Shown here piece by piece: positions 10,834 through 23,103 of a DNA stretch of 64,000 nucleotides. Below the pieces are notes generated by a model. That model made no database searches. It was not told where the DNA came from and saw only the letters and a program-made list of their open reading frames with translations. The DNA lies in NCBI RefSeq assembly GCF_000350225.1, contig NW_005179276.1, positions 1 to 64,000 on the forward strand, given 5' to 3'. Every line of letters begins with the position of its first letter. Positions within the stretch are counted from its first letter, which is position 1. The translations under genes and the position numbers were made by a program. This DNA is from Chondrus crispus. Taxonomy: Eukaryota; Rhodophyta; Florideophyceae; Gigartinales; Gigartinaceae.

Positions 10834-12684
10834 TCAACGGGACGGAGCACCGGAGCCGCTTTCCTTCGGCAGAGAGGTGAGGAGACGGGCGAGGACGCGT
10901 AGGTCCTCCAGAGTTGCACCCTGCAGCGCCTCTGCCTCTACGCCATGGGCCCGGAGAAGTCGATGATAGACGTCTGAGGCGGTGTTGTATTCTTTGGGAA
11001 CTGAGGGTGAAGGAAGAGCCAAGGTAGGCGTGACGAGTGGTTCCTCACGCGAAGGGGAAGTCTGACGTGGGGTAGGACCCACGTCAGACGGCGGCACTTC
11101 CCGGACTGATAGGGTTTCAGTTGAGTTTGTTGAGGGAGACACGACGCAAGGAGGACTTTCGCGTGTGGGTGGACACACCGGAGGGGGGCGTGGAAGTGAA
11201 CGAGCCGGCTGAGGTGGAATTGCAGGTAAAGACGGCTCGGTGAGACAAGGCGTTGGGGACTGTACGTCCGGCGTGGAAGGTTGGACCGCGGAACGAGGAG
11301 ACGAAGGGCCGGACGGTCGAGAGCACACGCTCTCTGCACGAGGATCCACGCCTCGCTCGGGAACCGCGTCGAGGATGGGGATTTGATTTCCGAATTGTCG
11401 ACTCAGGCGAGCTTCTGAGGACGAGCACAACGTCGACGTCCAGGGGTTAAACCAGACGAAATCACCCGCCGCGCTGTGACTACGTCCGGGAGAAAAGGAG
11501 GGACGTCGCTTTGCGAAGGAGCGGGAAGAGTTATAAGGGGGAACGCTATCCCAATCGATCTGCTCAATCTTGTCGAGCAGTGAGTGCAATTCGAGGTCGG
11601 TGTTGGCGCCACCCAGGGGGACAGTGTAATCCAGAAGGCGCATGAGCTCAACGAGCTTCGGGGGAAGGTACCACAGACGCCAACAATCATACGCCTCCCA
11701 CAGCAAGGTACCAGCGACCTTCACGCACTACTCGGTCATGAAAACAACCCACAATCCGTGTCGGGGGTTGTTCAGGTAGCTCCCGAAGGATGTAAGGATG
11801 GGGCCCAATTCCGCCCAAAATCCTTGGCAGACTTCAAATTGACCGCACCATGAGGGAAGCTGCTGGTATCGGTTGACGTAGTGCCGCGCGATCTCCCCCG
11901 CCTCGATCATTTGGTATGCCAGGAAGTATCCCGTGTCCGATCTCATTTTACGCTCGTACCGGACGGTATGTTGGAAGAAGAAGAGGTTCCCGCGTTTCAT
12001 GCGCCGAAAATTAACAGGGAGAATCGCACGCGTCCACGACATTGCGTCATTCGTCACTGTCAATTGGTTATGCCATAAGCGGTCCGCTTCCAGTACGGGG
12101 TCACCCCGGGTCCAACTGAGGGGGTTGTCAAAATAATCGCGCTCCCCCTCCATGCGGAATTTCCACGTGTCGCAGCCGAAGGAAGGAGGAATAAGGGCGT
12201 CGGTCAAATGGAGGTCAAGCCGGGCGAGCACAGAGTCCATGAATCGCAAGGACAAGGTGCGACGGCCGCGTGGAGAGGAGTGACGAAGGATGGAGGTAGG
12301 AATGGCAATGCGGGCGCGCCAGTCAAAAGTGCGAATGGCTTGTAGGGGTAGTTGACCGGGTAACATGCCGGCGCCGTCTGCAAAACTATGTTCCATGTCG
12401 GCAACATCGCGGACGCCCACGGAGGAGAACCACTGAGCAGAGGCAAATAGGGAAGGATGTTCACGCATGGATTTGTCTTGTAGCTCATCGAGCGAGGGGT
12501 ATCGACGGGCTACCCAAGAAGAATGGTAGCCCGGATGGAAGGCCGGTTCGTTATGGTTGATAACAGGAGGTAGACGGGGTATGGAAGGAAGACCCCGGGG
12601 CACTTCGGGCTCGCGAGAAAAGCTCACACCTGGACGCTTACGAGTGGCACTATCGTCCGAGTGTTCCGACGGAGAAGGAAGCAT
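10834..12684 (-). pseudogene. Unrecognised 615-codon frame interrupted by one TAG
   Basis: Two ORFs (12684-11728 and 11724-10834) lie in the same minus frame, separated only by TAG at 11728-11730 and one sense codon. The N-terminal 318 codons look like a folded, Trp/Arg-rich protein (FDNPLSWTRGDPVLEADRLW, GNLFFFQHTVRYERKMRSD). The second half begins LLWEAYDCWRLWYLPP and becomes Pro/Ser-rich before a short ordered tail. I recognise no domain. It could be a host gene with a nonsense mutation, a readthrough gene or a gag-like ORF of an unknown element; a family D LTR starts 126 bp upstream. ATG 12684 is the first in the frame. Confidence 0.55.
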
Positions 12685-12809
12685 GATATTTTCGTCTTAC
12701 CCTTGCCAGAACGCCGCGCAGAGTGATTGACGTTTGGGAAACACGGTAAGGGACGGCAGGAGATTATACGATGGCTTGGCGCTGTACAAGGGCGCTCAGA
12801 AGGGGGATA

Positions 12810-13922
12810 TGTAGTGCAATAATGGGCTCTACATGGGGGTGGAACGAGATGAGAATAATTGGATATGACAAGTAGTCCGGGTTCGGGGACACACGTGTGA
12901 ATAATTGCACAGTTTTAATTTTTAATTATTTTATTTTATTTAGTTAATTAGTTGGCATTAATTTTGCTGACATTAGATTAGATCTAGGATCTAGCGCCGC
13001 GAGCTACTTTAGTGGCTCCGGCGGGGCGATATATACCTTAGCCCTCTGACCACCAAGTCAGTAAAGGTAACTCGAGTTGCCAGAGTTGAATATCACCTTG
13101 GTCGAAGTCCGTCTTTCCCAAGACGCTCCCTTTTACCACAGATTACGTTATCCTTTGCGCTCGGGGGTTCCCTTTCCTTTTCCTTTATTTCACCTATCCT
13201 TTTCTATTTCTATCTCTATTTCTATTCCCCTATCTTGTGTTGGTTCCACAGTGCCTGATTGCGATCCGCATTGTGACGACTGGAGTCATCGGGCTCTTGT
13301 GTTGGTTCTTTTGTTTGTTGTTGGTGCCATCGGCTTTGGTTGCGACCGGACCGGTGTAGGTGTCTTGGCCATCGGACGACACGTGGGTGTAGCGCTGCTA
13401 CTTGTTTACGTTCACCGACGGAGGCTGTTGCAACGACGTTTTCCTCGAAGGTCCTGTTGTGTATACGGGACAGTGTTGGTTCCATCGGATACAGGTTGCG
13501 ACCGTTCCGGTGTCGGTACTTTGCCATCGGGCAGTACGGAGGTGTAGCGCTGCTACGTGTTTGCTAATTCCCGACGGGCTGCGTTGCGACGCCCCCGTCG
13601 AAGACCTTATCAAGGGTATAAGGTGTAACAGGTGCTTCGCGAGCATTGGATTTACGACCCATCGGGCCCGGCTTCCTAATTACCGCCCCGAACTCGCCGA
13701 GCGACTGCCTGTACAAGACTCTACCACCATTCGTCCCGGGCCGGGCATCTTCCTTTTGCCCCCCCTATCAGGGACTTGAGCTACTGTGGGCGGCAAACCC
13801 GCTTAAAGGGAAAGGGAGAATCGGACACTCCGTAGGGCTGTGCCATCGGCAACTCTTGTTGGTTGTGTTGTCGCTGGACCGTTTGGACCCTGGTTCCGGC
13901 CTGACAGGCACATTGCACTACA
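12810..13922 (+). repeat. LTR of gypsy family D (solo or 3' LTR)
   Basis: 1113 bp, TGTAGTGCAAT to ATTGCACTACA, homologous along its length to the 5' LTR of element D (57020-58188). It has one copy of the 101-bp U3 unit (three in D) but a duplicated R/U5 segment (13319-13400 and 13477-13557). A purine run AGAAGGGGGA precedes it, like a polypurine tract. The 5-bp flanks differ (GGATA and GTGAG), so it is not a simple solo LTR with intact TSD. It abuts an LTR of family C directly. Confidence 0.85.
13030..13035 (+). promoter_or_regulatory. TATA box of family D LTR
   Basis: TATATA in the context GCGATATATACC, conserved at the same place in the LTR at 57020 (57442-57447). Confidence 0.5.
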
Positions 13923-14565
13923 GTGAGAGACGGAGGCTTACCAGAGGGAGCACGCGACGCAGGCGCGCGGCGCGAATAGATCCGATACGAGCGAACTCGT
14001 GAAAAGGGAGAGGCTCACTGGCCGGTTACGCGCAGTCGCCCCATGGTGCGTAAAGGGGAGCGACCGGTAACGGGTTAGAAGCCAGCGCGCGGATAAAATA
14101 CCGAACGGTCGTAGATTAGGCGCGAAAAGGACAGGGACGAGCTTGCCCCAGTTTACTGGTGGGGACGGGTGTCAGGTCTTAACCCCTCAGAGGGACGTCT
14201 TGGACACCTGTCCCAGTACAGTAGTACAGCACCTGTCGCCCAGTGCGTGCCGGGTACTGTACACAATTAAAAAACTAGCGCCATAATTACTACTACCGCA
14301 CGGACGCTGCAACTACACGTGTGCATTACTGTAAACGCGTGATGCTTACAGACCACTGCACGAACGACACGTGGGCTAACGCGCACGCGCAACACATGTA
14401 GACTACCACATGGACAACACGTGTGCTGCTGTACACGTACGCCACGCCACGACCGGTCGGTACACCCGCGCGCTCCCTACACGTGGGAAAACCCGCCCAC
14501 GTATGCTCCGTGCACGGCCGCACAGTTAATATCATCCCCGCACGCGCGACGGTCGTTATACTACA
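13923..14565 (-). repeat. LTR of gypsy family C, 3'-truncated
   Basis: Reverse complement aligns with the element C LTR (52812-53472) from its first base (TGTAGTATAACG at 14565) to near its 3' end, where the family D LTR begins. The last ~25 bp of the C LTR, ending TTATCCCACA, are missing. Confidence 0.85.
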
Positions 14566-15142
14566 GGTTGGAGTGCAATGCGGTAATTTTGTGTGCGGTT
14601 GAATTTGTGTACAAAGCCCTTGGTGTCATTAGGTTGGAGGGTTAGAAGCTGAAGTCCAATGTCTGGGTGGTGAGGTTGGCTTTGAGACCTTAGACCATGA
14701 AGTCTACTGTGGTGGACGGGTTGGAGATGTAGGTCAATCTTTCTGCGATCATTTGCGCACGAATGTGTTCGTGTCGTTGAATGTATTCGTATACAGTCTG
14801 GCCTGTCTCGATTTCGCACTTTTTGGCGAATTGCTAGAAATATAGGTGATCGCTGACGTTGGTGGTGTCGAGGTGTGCCTTGAGTTTTTGCAGAATGTCG
14901 TGCGGAGTGGGCTGCTCGTCGGACATGAGGAGCAGATTGATTATTTCCGACGGAATGGTGTCTATAATCTTGCTGATGAGCGTGTATTTGGTGTGCATGT
15001 CCATGCGATTCCTTTTGTCATCAGGGATCGGTGGGTTGCCATCAGCATTCTTGATACCCTCGTTAGTGTACGTTGCGGATCGGAGAGCGAAGAGCCATGG
15101 TCCATAGTTGGATCGGTCAAGTTTTGGGATGTATTTGAGATC
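14566..15142 (-). pseudogene. Copia-type gag relic
   Basis: Minus-strand frame from about 15142 reads a UBN2/copia gag-like sequence: KLDRSNYGPWLFALRSATY at the N-terminus, then an ISKIIDTIPSEIINLL segment, then QFAKKCEIETGQTVYEYIQR and a late NPSTTVDFMV...GLKAN. Copia Gag proteins typically show the (K)LxxxNYxxW start and this spacing. One frame is kept through three stop codons (TAG, TAA, TAA). It is cut at 14565 by the family C LTR. Weak similarity continues upstream to about 15340 (KLNDSLISNWIALRAG). It is unrelated in sequence to the copia gag at 45769. Confidence 0.6.
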
Positions 15143-16556
15143 TATGGTAAGGATGGGATGGTTAGCGGTGGTGTGGGGAGGGACGTAAAGGAGCGCTGCG
15201 GGGTGCAGGGGGGAGGGGGTGATGAGGATTCGGTTCAGATTTGTCGTGTGGGTGAGGATGGGATGTCCGTTCCGGCGCGTAGCGCAATCCAGTTTGAAAT
15301 CAGACTGTCGTTGAGTTTTGCAGTTGTGCGAAGCGGGCCATAACTTGATGAATCGTAATCCTCATGGGGTGGTGTTTTTCTCGTTGTCGCCGTCGCGTCT
15401 TCTAAATACTGCTGTGGACAGACTGTGATACAGACAGTCTGTCCTTGTGGTCCGTCAGCGCCAGACAGTGCGCCGTATATCAGAACGACGTGGTTGAAAT
15501 TAAAAAATATCTCAATCGATTGCTCATGGCTTTCTACGTATAGGAGTGTAACAGCCCCAGCATACAAAACAGGCTGACTTTTCATTTTTTTAATTTGCTT
15601 GGATGTCCGATCTTCAGTGCTCGGTTGGGGTGCAGCAGTGTCCGCGTGCTAATCTCACGCCTCTTCTGTGTGCGTGGTTGTTTTCGCGAAGTCCCAGTCA
15701 ACGACAGGCTGAGAGTGTCCCCGTCGCAAAAGATAAAAAATGGTGATTGCTTGACAATTACAAGTACTTTTTCTTTTTAATATTGAGGTTTTTGTCCGAT
15801 ATCTGGGGCACGCCCCTTTTCTGTACTTCTCAACAGACACTGCGACATCTCTGTCTTACAGTGCTGGGCATGACGCATCCGATTGGAAACGAGAAGAAGC
15901 GCTGTACAGTACGATTGATTACCTCCATGCGGCAGAGAGCTGTCTGTGGAGGGGGAAGGTAAGTGGCGTTCGAGGCCACTACGAGGCCTCTTCACAATTG
16001 TCCTTGAAGAGGGAAGCCACAGTGTTGCGAAGATGATGTTAGCAGGTTGGTACCATCTTCGTTGCCACACTCGCCCCTTGCCCAACCTCTCCCTATCCTT
16101 TTTTCGCTTTCCACCATGCTCCCATCCCCATCACATTTCCGCCACTACAACTGTGCCCCGAGGCACGGGGCTAGGAGCGTTCAATCGCAGAAGTGTACGG
16201 AAGCAATACGTTACGTATCACACCGTGTTCAATCGCAGAGGTGTACGGAAGCAATACATTACGTATCACACCGTCCCTGTTTCAGATCTCTACAATCGGA
16301 TTCGAGGGCAGAAGTGTGCGGGAGAGGCGAGGTTTGCCTTCAGGTTGTTTACGATTGCCGCAGAGAAACTCCCCGAGTGGCTGCCGATGGGAAAATATAG
16401 TTCTTTCGAGAGTTGGAAGACGACGACGAGAATCGTCAATGGTTATTGGCGTGAATACATAGAGAGAGCACTGAAGTGGAAGCGAACGACTGGAAAATCC
16501 CGCTATCAGCGCGACACAAAAATGGAGGCGGCGTTGGCTCCTTGGCATCTCCTTGT
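15143..16556. other. No gene supported
   Basis: Contains an ORF at 15946-16599 (+, 217 codons) that owes part of its length to the 48-bp tandem repeat at 16179 and overlaps the 3' end of the carrier pseudogene. I see no domain in it. Confidence 0.35.
16179..16274 (+). repeat. 48-bp tandem duplication
   Basis: Two units (16179-16226, 16227-16274) differing at two positions. The period of 48 keeps frame, so the overlapping ORF repeats 16 residues (FNRRSVRKQYVTYHTV). Confidence 0.95.
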
Positions 16557-17638
16557 TCACAAACTGCTCCAGCCAACCGCTGTGCGCAAATTTTCATAGG
16601 CAATCACTGTGGGCAACGTAGGCGGTCCGAGTCGTGCGTAATTGGCCGTCCACCCCCGCATGAAACCAAGGGCTCCTTCATTTCGATAAATATGTTCCAC
16701 GCATTTTCGCACCTCCACCTGCGGTTTAGAACTCATCACGACCGACTTGACCACATCGGCGGACGTCGATACGGTCATAGTCACCAGCTCCGCAGTGATG
16801 GCGGCGCCGAAATGCGCAAGAAGGCCTTCCTGAATTCCCGTCACGCGCTTTAGCATGTGCTTACTGTTGAGAGCTCATATGGTATCACAAAGTTGGTCAG
16901 CACAAGACAGCATCGTTGATGGCGAATGGTGGTCGCGCTTGCAAGTACCTTTGGTCGTACGTTGCGAGCTGCGACGATGTGAGCAGTGCTGCGGGCATTG
17001 CGGCGGGTCCAGTCCCTATCCACAGCGACGCGACGCCATCGTCCTTCGCGATACGATATATACTGTGGAACACGTTTCTATCTGTGAATCCCTCCCTGTT
17101 GCATGCGAACCTTGATCAGTTCGCACGGGTTGCCAACCACCGCACCTTGACGACAAGAACAGAATCAGTCCGCAAAAAGCCATCAGGCACGCACGGTACC
17201 CCATTAAAAACATGGATTAGAAGCGCATCACTCACCCGTAGCGCCAGAACACACCGCAGCGAAAACCTTGACAGGGAAATTGGGCTCCGACAATCCTGCG
17301 GTCTGCGTAAAAGCAGATCACAGCGGTCCGTATAGACAGAGCCGTGTGGCACTGTACGTAGCGGCGCGAAGAATAGCGGGAGAGAGGCCTTTGTACAGCG
17401 AGAAGAAGCCCTCGTCGCGGGTGATGGTGGCCAAACCCGAGAAGAAGCCGGTGAAGCGTGCAGCAGGCTCCGTAGAGAAGGAGCCCTAGAGTTGGAGACG
17501 GAGCTTGATAGTATCAATCGGGTGCGTAACAGATGTAGCAAGGCCGCATGACGAACCGCCTAGAGCTAACTGCTGCCAGAGAGGCGCTGGGCGTCGCTGC
17601 TGGGTGATTTGGGGATTGCGCAGCGCGCCGGAACGCAT
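16557..17638 (-). pseudogene. Mitochondrial carrier (SLC25) pseudogene with two introns
   Basis: Three carrier repeats can be followed. Repeat 1: GGSSCGLATSVTHPIDTIKL (exon 1). Repeat 2: AVVGNPCELIKVRMQ (exon 2). Repeat 3: STSADVVKSVV with the downstream YRNEGALGFMRGWTANYARL (exon 3). PxDxxKxR signatures mark inner-membrane metabolite carriers; repeats 1 and 2 keep the Pro, repeat 3 has Ser-Ala-Asp. Introns are 17146-17235 (GTGAGT...CAAG, 90 nt) and 16864-16948 (GTACTT...ACAG, 85 nt); both restore frame exactly. Breaks: TAG at 17486-17488 where family members have Gln, TGA at 17318-17320, and a one-base frameshift near 17097. ATG 17638 is the likely start. The substrate cannot be told. Confidence 0.85.
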
Positions 17639-18568
17639 TGCACGAGAATAGCCAGTGCCTCCCTGTAATTCAGCGGTTGAAGGAACGGATGCCGTGACGT
17701 TGGGGCGACTTCCCAGGGATCGATACTTTTGTACTGTACAGAGTCGGAAGGGAGAGGAGTAAATGCACAATCCAAGGAATATCATTTGCTATAACCTTTT
17801 CTCAGCATTTTTTCGTAAAAAAAATGCAGTGTTTAATTATCGCTATCGCACACTGCTCTCTCGCGCGTCGTAGTGCGAAAGAAAGAGAGCTCTGATCTGT
17901 GCAGATTCTCAGAGAATTCTTTCCAACTACAGTACAGGCCATTTGCTTTTGATTGTGATTATTATTTGACATTAATTCAGAGTTTTATGTAAACGGGCAC
18001 ACCTAAATGCCAGAACTTGACAACAAACACGCTACCTGGATATGGCAAAAGTGTAGTTAGGAATTATCGGGAAAGTCTAGCGACTACCGAAAAGAGGTTA
18101 AAGTCCGAGTGAGCACTGAGATTTCCTTTTGCCGTTTATGAACTTACGTCAACAACACACATAGGATAGGAAAGCATTACTTACCAAGGAGACAGTTCGA
18201 GTAACAGTAAATACAGTGAGAATACGACAGGTACGGCAGGCCCGCGCGCGACCGAAGGAGGGGTGTGTGTGTGTGTGTGTGTGTGCAAGCTCAGGCATTG
18301 TAACGAGAAAGCAATGAGGTGTATCCTCTCGAACGTCAGGCAACGAGGACATACTTTAATAGGCGCGACAACTTCGCATGCGGAATTTGATCTTCAGATT
18401 GGGACAACCTTTCTTCGCCTCTTAAGACGGGGCTTCATCACATCACATGAGATACCTCTCACGCCCCTATTCTCCAACAGAGAAATGCCACGCAATGACA
18501 CCACTCAAATGCATCCAGGAAAAACAACAAATGCCAATGATCCCGAGGCCATACTGTACGCACCACCA
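17639..18568. other. Intergenic, GT microsatellite
   Basis: No coding signal. A (GT)n run occupies 18263-18285. Confidence 0.6.
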
Positions 18569-19456
18569 TTAACTCCTCCGTCCAGACCCATCCCCTCGAT
18601 TCTTGTCATGCATTCCGAGAAACTTTCTCACTCTTCTGCTGTGCTTGCCTCGTTCTTTCTCTGCATTTCTGTTCGTTCTGACACTGCTGTTTCCTCTCAC
18701 ATCCTCAGAGTTACCCCCTCGCGAAGCCGCAGTGGGACTATCTGCGCTACTTGGGTGATGACGAGAGGCGCTGGCGCTACCTCTTGTACCTCCACCGGAA
18801 TGTGCACTTGTCTGTGTGCTCCTGGACGCCGTGGGTTGCTGCGAACGGCTACCCGAGCCACTGGCATGATGTTGGCTCCGCGAAGCTGTTACGCGGGAAT
18901 GATCTGTACTTCCACTCATATGCGTATGACTGCCACCAGTACCTCCGTGATGACGGCTGCCGCTACCTCCAGCACTGGCGTTCCCGCTCGCAGTGACGCT
19001 GCTCTTTGGATGTGGATGGGAATTCGATCTCACTGCCTTTCCATGGACACGGCTTGCACTGCTCCCAGAGGCGGATGGATGAGGTGTGGATTGTGACGGC
19101 TCCTTAGCCTTTTCTTGTTGATATTTATCGTGCCGACCAGTAGTCCTCTTGCTCGATTCTTTCGCTTCTTCTCTCGTATTTCTCCTACTCCTTTGCGGTT
19201 GATGCAGGTCCGTTGGCGGGCTCTCGGAGACGTTTCGTCGACTACGCGAACGATGAGCTGCATCGCTAGCGCGGGGAGCGACGTGATCTATGTCGTCATC
19301 AGAATCATCTGGGATTATTTCGCCTCGGCTCCTTGCAACATTCCTGTGGTACTCCCTAAGATGTCGGAGTATTCGGGGATTGGTGGGGACTTCGCGCGGA
19401 ACGTGAAGCACGTGCATGTCCAGCAAAGGGTCGTACTCGGGCGGGGTGTAGCTCAT
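18569..19456 (-). CDS. Ser/His/Arg-rich hypothetical protein
   Basis: 295-codon ORF from ATG 19456. The first ~55 residues are ordinary (MSYTPPEYDPLLDMHVLHVP, HLREYHRNVARSRGEIIPDD). The rest is low complexity: repeated Ser, His, Gly and Arg, with RSRSRR and HPHPKSS patches, ending in a basic HDKNRGDGSGRRS. It is probably disordered and, if real, could bind nucleic acid; that is inference from composition only. There is no signal peptide or membrane segment. Composition bias alone could keep this frame open, so confidence is moderate. Confidence 0.45.
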   Translation of the reverse strand: MSYTPPEYDPLLDMHVLHVPREVPTNPRILRHLREYHRNVARSRGEIIPDDSDDDIDHVAPRASDAAHRSRSRRNVSESPPTDLHQPQRSRRNTREEAKESSKRTTGRHDKYQQEKAKEPSQSTPHPSASGSSASRVHGKAVRSNSHPHPKSSVTASGNASAGGSGSRHHGGTGGSHTHMSGSTDHSRVTASRSQHHASGSGSRSQQPTASRSTQTSAHSGGGTRGSASASRHHPSSADSPTAASRGGNSEDVRGNSSVRTNRNAEKERGKHSRRVRKFLGMHDKNRGDGSGRRS

Positions 19457-22400
19457 TTTGCTGTGTCGGGCTGCAAGCGGAGGGTGCAGCGGTGTTTAGG
19501 TTGCCACTGATGAGACTGAGACCGTCGACGGCCATGAACGAGGTGTCGTTCCGGTATTTATACTTGCACGCAAGGGGGGATAGTGATTGTCTAGCGGAGA
19601 AGGGGCAGACCAAGTGGGTGTGGTGATTAAGGGAACAGCGAGTTACGGATGTATGGGAAGGAAACGCATGACTGCAGCGACGCGCCGCTCGCTGGAAAGA
19701 GTGTCGGGACTGGGGATGATGCGTAAGAAGCGGAAAGAACGAATGGTATTACACAGTTTCCTTGGGTTGTGCGTTTTCTTTTGTCCTTGCCCTGTGTCAG
19801 AGAGCGTCGACACCGCCGTTATCCCTTGAATGGCTCGCATACTGATGAAGTCGAGATGGGGTCTCTACAGGGTGCCGAAATGGCGTGTCTAAAAAAGCGA
19901 CATGCGTTTATACATATCTAAAAGGCGGACACGTGTTTATACATGTCTACTGCGGTACGGAATACGGAACAAGCACGGCCGCGGCATGTGTCGGAGGCAG
20001 GCAGGATTTAACGCACGTAAGCTGAAATGGGCAATTTGTTACTGCGCATATGCCCTGTTCTGCTGCCCTACAGTACGAAGGAGTACTGTACTCGAGAGCC
20101 CCCGAGAGCTTACGGCGCCACTCGGTACTGGCAACTTTGGGAGCCCGCTAAATACGGCACGCGCCCTTGAACTCACCTTCACCCCGACAACAATCCGAAT
20201 TCTTGTATCATTGATTACCTCTTGTATTTCTGCCCGCGCCATCACTTGTCCGACTGAATGACATGCAGGGAGAGCGGAAATGAAAGAACGACGTAGTGAT
20301 GAGAGCAAGTGTTTAAGAGCGGGCAACGAAGAGACGGAGACACAGAATCCCTCACGCAATGTTTGACTCTTCATCACGACATTCTTTGCCGTCCTGCCGC
20401 CAGCATTTACCTTTACCCTCACAAACACACATACAAGTGCCTTCATGCCTTGGCGCCTTCCCCACAGAAACATGCCTGCCGACTCGCGTATGGATTCCAC
20501 TCCCCAGCCTTAGTTAACTCACCTTCCCTATCTTTCTTCACAAATTAATCCGCCGGTCGTTATTTGCATTACTCCCATCTGCGGACGATCACCTTCTCCA
20601 TATCGTGCATCCCACGCTCTTTTCATGCTGGTCTCGCGTAAAGGTTACTGATGTCCGTAGTTGTGAACAACAGAGCGCCCCACAGAACCTTCCAACACTT
20701 TGGATCAGCCTGATTTCTCGAGCTCCACGCGTGGCTCTGGCAAATATCGCCTATCCGATATTGGTGCCCATCTCCAACGAAATTTCCCCTTCGAATGAAG
20801 TGTTCGTCTAAGTACCCCCCTGACAACAGCAGTGCGATGCAAAGTATAATACAAGATTTCTTTCACCGGGAGTGTCTGCATTGCCCTAGGAGTACTGTAC
20901 AGGTTTGTGTTTTCTATGGAGACAAGTTATTCGTACGTGTCATTCGGTTTGTATGCGCCTCTACGTGCACGGCAGACTCCTTAACCTGACCTTTAAGTCG
21001 AGACCAACCGATGATAATCGTGGGATTCTGTGCGAAAATGGTTAAGGCTCAAAAAGTCAAAAAACTAAAGGGCGCGAGACGGCGAGAACAATGCAGACCG
21101 ACATTGGGCGGGTCTATTGCGGCTCCATCACAGGGCAGACAAACGTCAACCGTTTTCATCAGGTGCGGGGTCGTGTTCGTGCATATATTACATCAGAAGG
21201 CACGATGTGTTTGTGATGTGGGAATCTCCGGTAGCCAACAGCTCGACGTTTGCACTTTTCCGAGGGTAAATATCAGGTGCGTGCCAGGGAAGAAAGTCGA
21301 AAATAACCAATAGAAGATCTTGTTTCGCGGTGGACTAGGTGGACTAGGTGCATATGCGTGTGTGTGGATGGAAGGAAAGGTGGTTTGGAAAGAGCCCAAG
21401 GACCGAGGAGATTGTCCGAGGAGATTGTCTGTCGCGGCACGATACTGTGCTGAGCGGGCGAGGCTTGTGTTCACAAGAGGGTGAAGACGACGGCTGTCGT
21501 GGAAGCAAGTAGGGATCACGCCATTGGAGCGGCGGGAAGAGGCGCGACCAGGCGTATGAAGGATGCACATGCGCTGTGGGAGGAGCTCCTTTCCGAGACT
21601 TGAGCGTGAACCCGACGGAGAGGCGGGCCGGCGAGAAACGCGTCGGAGTTTCTCTTCAAAAGTGGTTACCGCTTCCTTGCTGCCAGGCTGGCTAGGAACG
21701 AGCGCGCCATCAGGCGGGAGAGAGCTGTGACCAGAGATATCAACAGCATTCCAAAAAGCACGTTGCCGAAAGTATCGGGTGTGTAAAATGTATGCGTGCT
21801 CTACGTGTACGGTGCATGACTTGAACTCGCCAAAAAGACCCTCGCCAAAAAGACCCTCACCAAAAAGGAAAAAAGCGCATAAAACCGCCCTTATTTTCGC
21901 CTGTAAGAAAAACACATCCACATCAGTCGAGCCCCCTGCCTGTGTCGATTCTCACTGCCACATTCCACCTCTCCCATCTCCACCTTCTTCTTCCCCTCGG
22001 ATGGGGCCGGCGCTGTAAATTTCCAGAAACACTCCTCCGACGCCACTCCCGACTTCCATACCAGACCTCGTCTGCTCATGTTCGTAGTACGAATTCAGAG
22101 CATGAACTTGAGGCCTGCAGAACTCTACACTTCTGCCTCCCCACCGCTCCCCTCGTCATCTTCGCTCGCACCTTCCTATCACTATTGACTGTTGAACGCC
22201 ATGATAACTGTACGACCACAAAAACGAGTTCTTGGACAGGCATGACTGAGAATTCCCCCCGGGCGGCCGGCTATCCCATTGCCAGATATGTCCTCAGCCC
22301 GATGCGTCCATCAAAAGGCTACAGCCATTCTCACTCTCAAACTGATAACTGAGGATAGATCAGAGTCTGTTTACCAAAACTTTTTTTTTCTTTTTCGTTT

Positions 22401-23103
22401 GCAATGCTGCCTCAAGCTCCACGCACTTCAGTTGTTGCAGGTCTGCAACATGCAGCCTCTTGTGATTAAAACTTTAGCCAATATCTCCCTACCCCAACCG
22501 CCGTGGTCCAATACATCCACCCTCGCCGTCGTGTCTACGCTTCGGTGTCCGACCTGACCCTCATGGGTTCTCATTTTGATTGACACACAGAAAAGAAACT
22601 CATCGAGATGGCATGCTTCCATTGGACAAACTGAGCTTTTCTCACGTCATTCGCGCTCTGGCCAGGAGGTCTCTCTCAAGAAGCCGAATAGCAGTGTTAT
22701 CTCGTAGTGAGCCATAGAGGCGTACAGTATACTGTAGCAGAAGATGGCTATTGCAGAGCTGTACTCAATTTTGGAAGAGATTTGCACAGTCGTTAATGTA
22801 GAAGACCACAGAGGTTGCCGTTAGCAACGCGGATGATTTTTATTAGTCCTGCACCGTACACTTCGCATGTACGAAAGGACATTAATAAAGCCGGCTTGGC
22901 GGCCCAAGGCAATATGTTGCGTGAGAGACTAACTTGCGTTGGCCGTCACGCAGGAGACTGGGCGAAATTTTCGTCTCCAACGAGCCGTCACAGTTGTTTT
23001 GCATTGTTCTCTACTGCACCCAACGAAAAACAGATCCTTAGAGAGCCGCTGACACATGAGACAATAACATGAATCAGGAGCCAGTCTCGATCAGACCATT
23101 GTT
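19457..23103. other. Mostly non-coding
   Basis: The longest ORF is 21193-21921 (-, 242 codons), with no domain; it includes a 15-bp tandem repeat (21828-21866, unit encoding GEGLF). A splice-donor-like GTGAGT on the minus strand near 20184 follows a short open stretch, but no exon chain can be built. I call no gene. Confidence 0.35.

Noticed and set aside
12810..13922. Reading this LTR as a simple solo LTR with TSD
   Set aside because: The 5-bp flanks differ and it joins a truncated family C LTR, so recombination or deletion must be involved.
15946..16599. 217-codon plus-strand ORF
   Set aside because: Lengthened by the 48-bp tandem repeat and overlapping the carrier pseudogene on the other strand; no domain.
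20039..20500. Possible multi-exon gene on the minus strand with a GTGAGT donor near 20184
   Set aside because: Candidate exons could not be joined in frame with any acceptor I can see.
21193..21921. 242-codon minus-strand ORF with GEGLF repeats
   Set aside because: Part of its length comes from a 15-bp tandem repeat; no domain or coding context.
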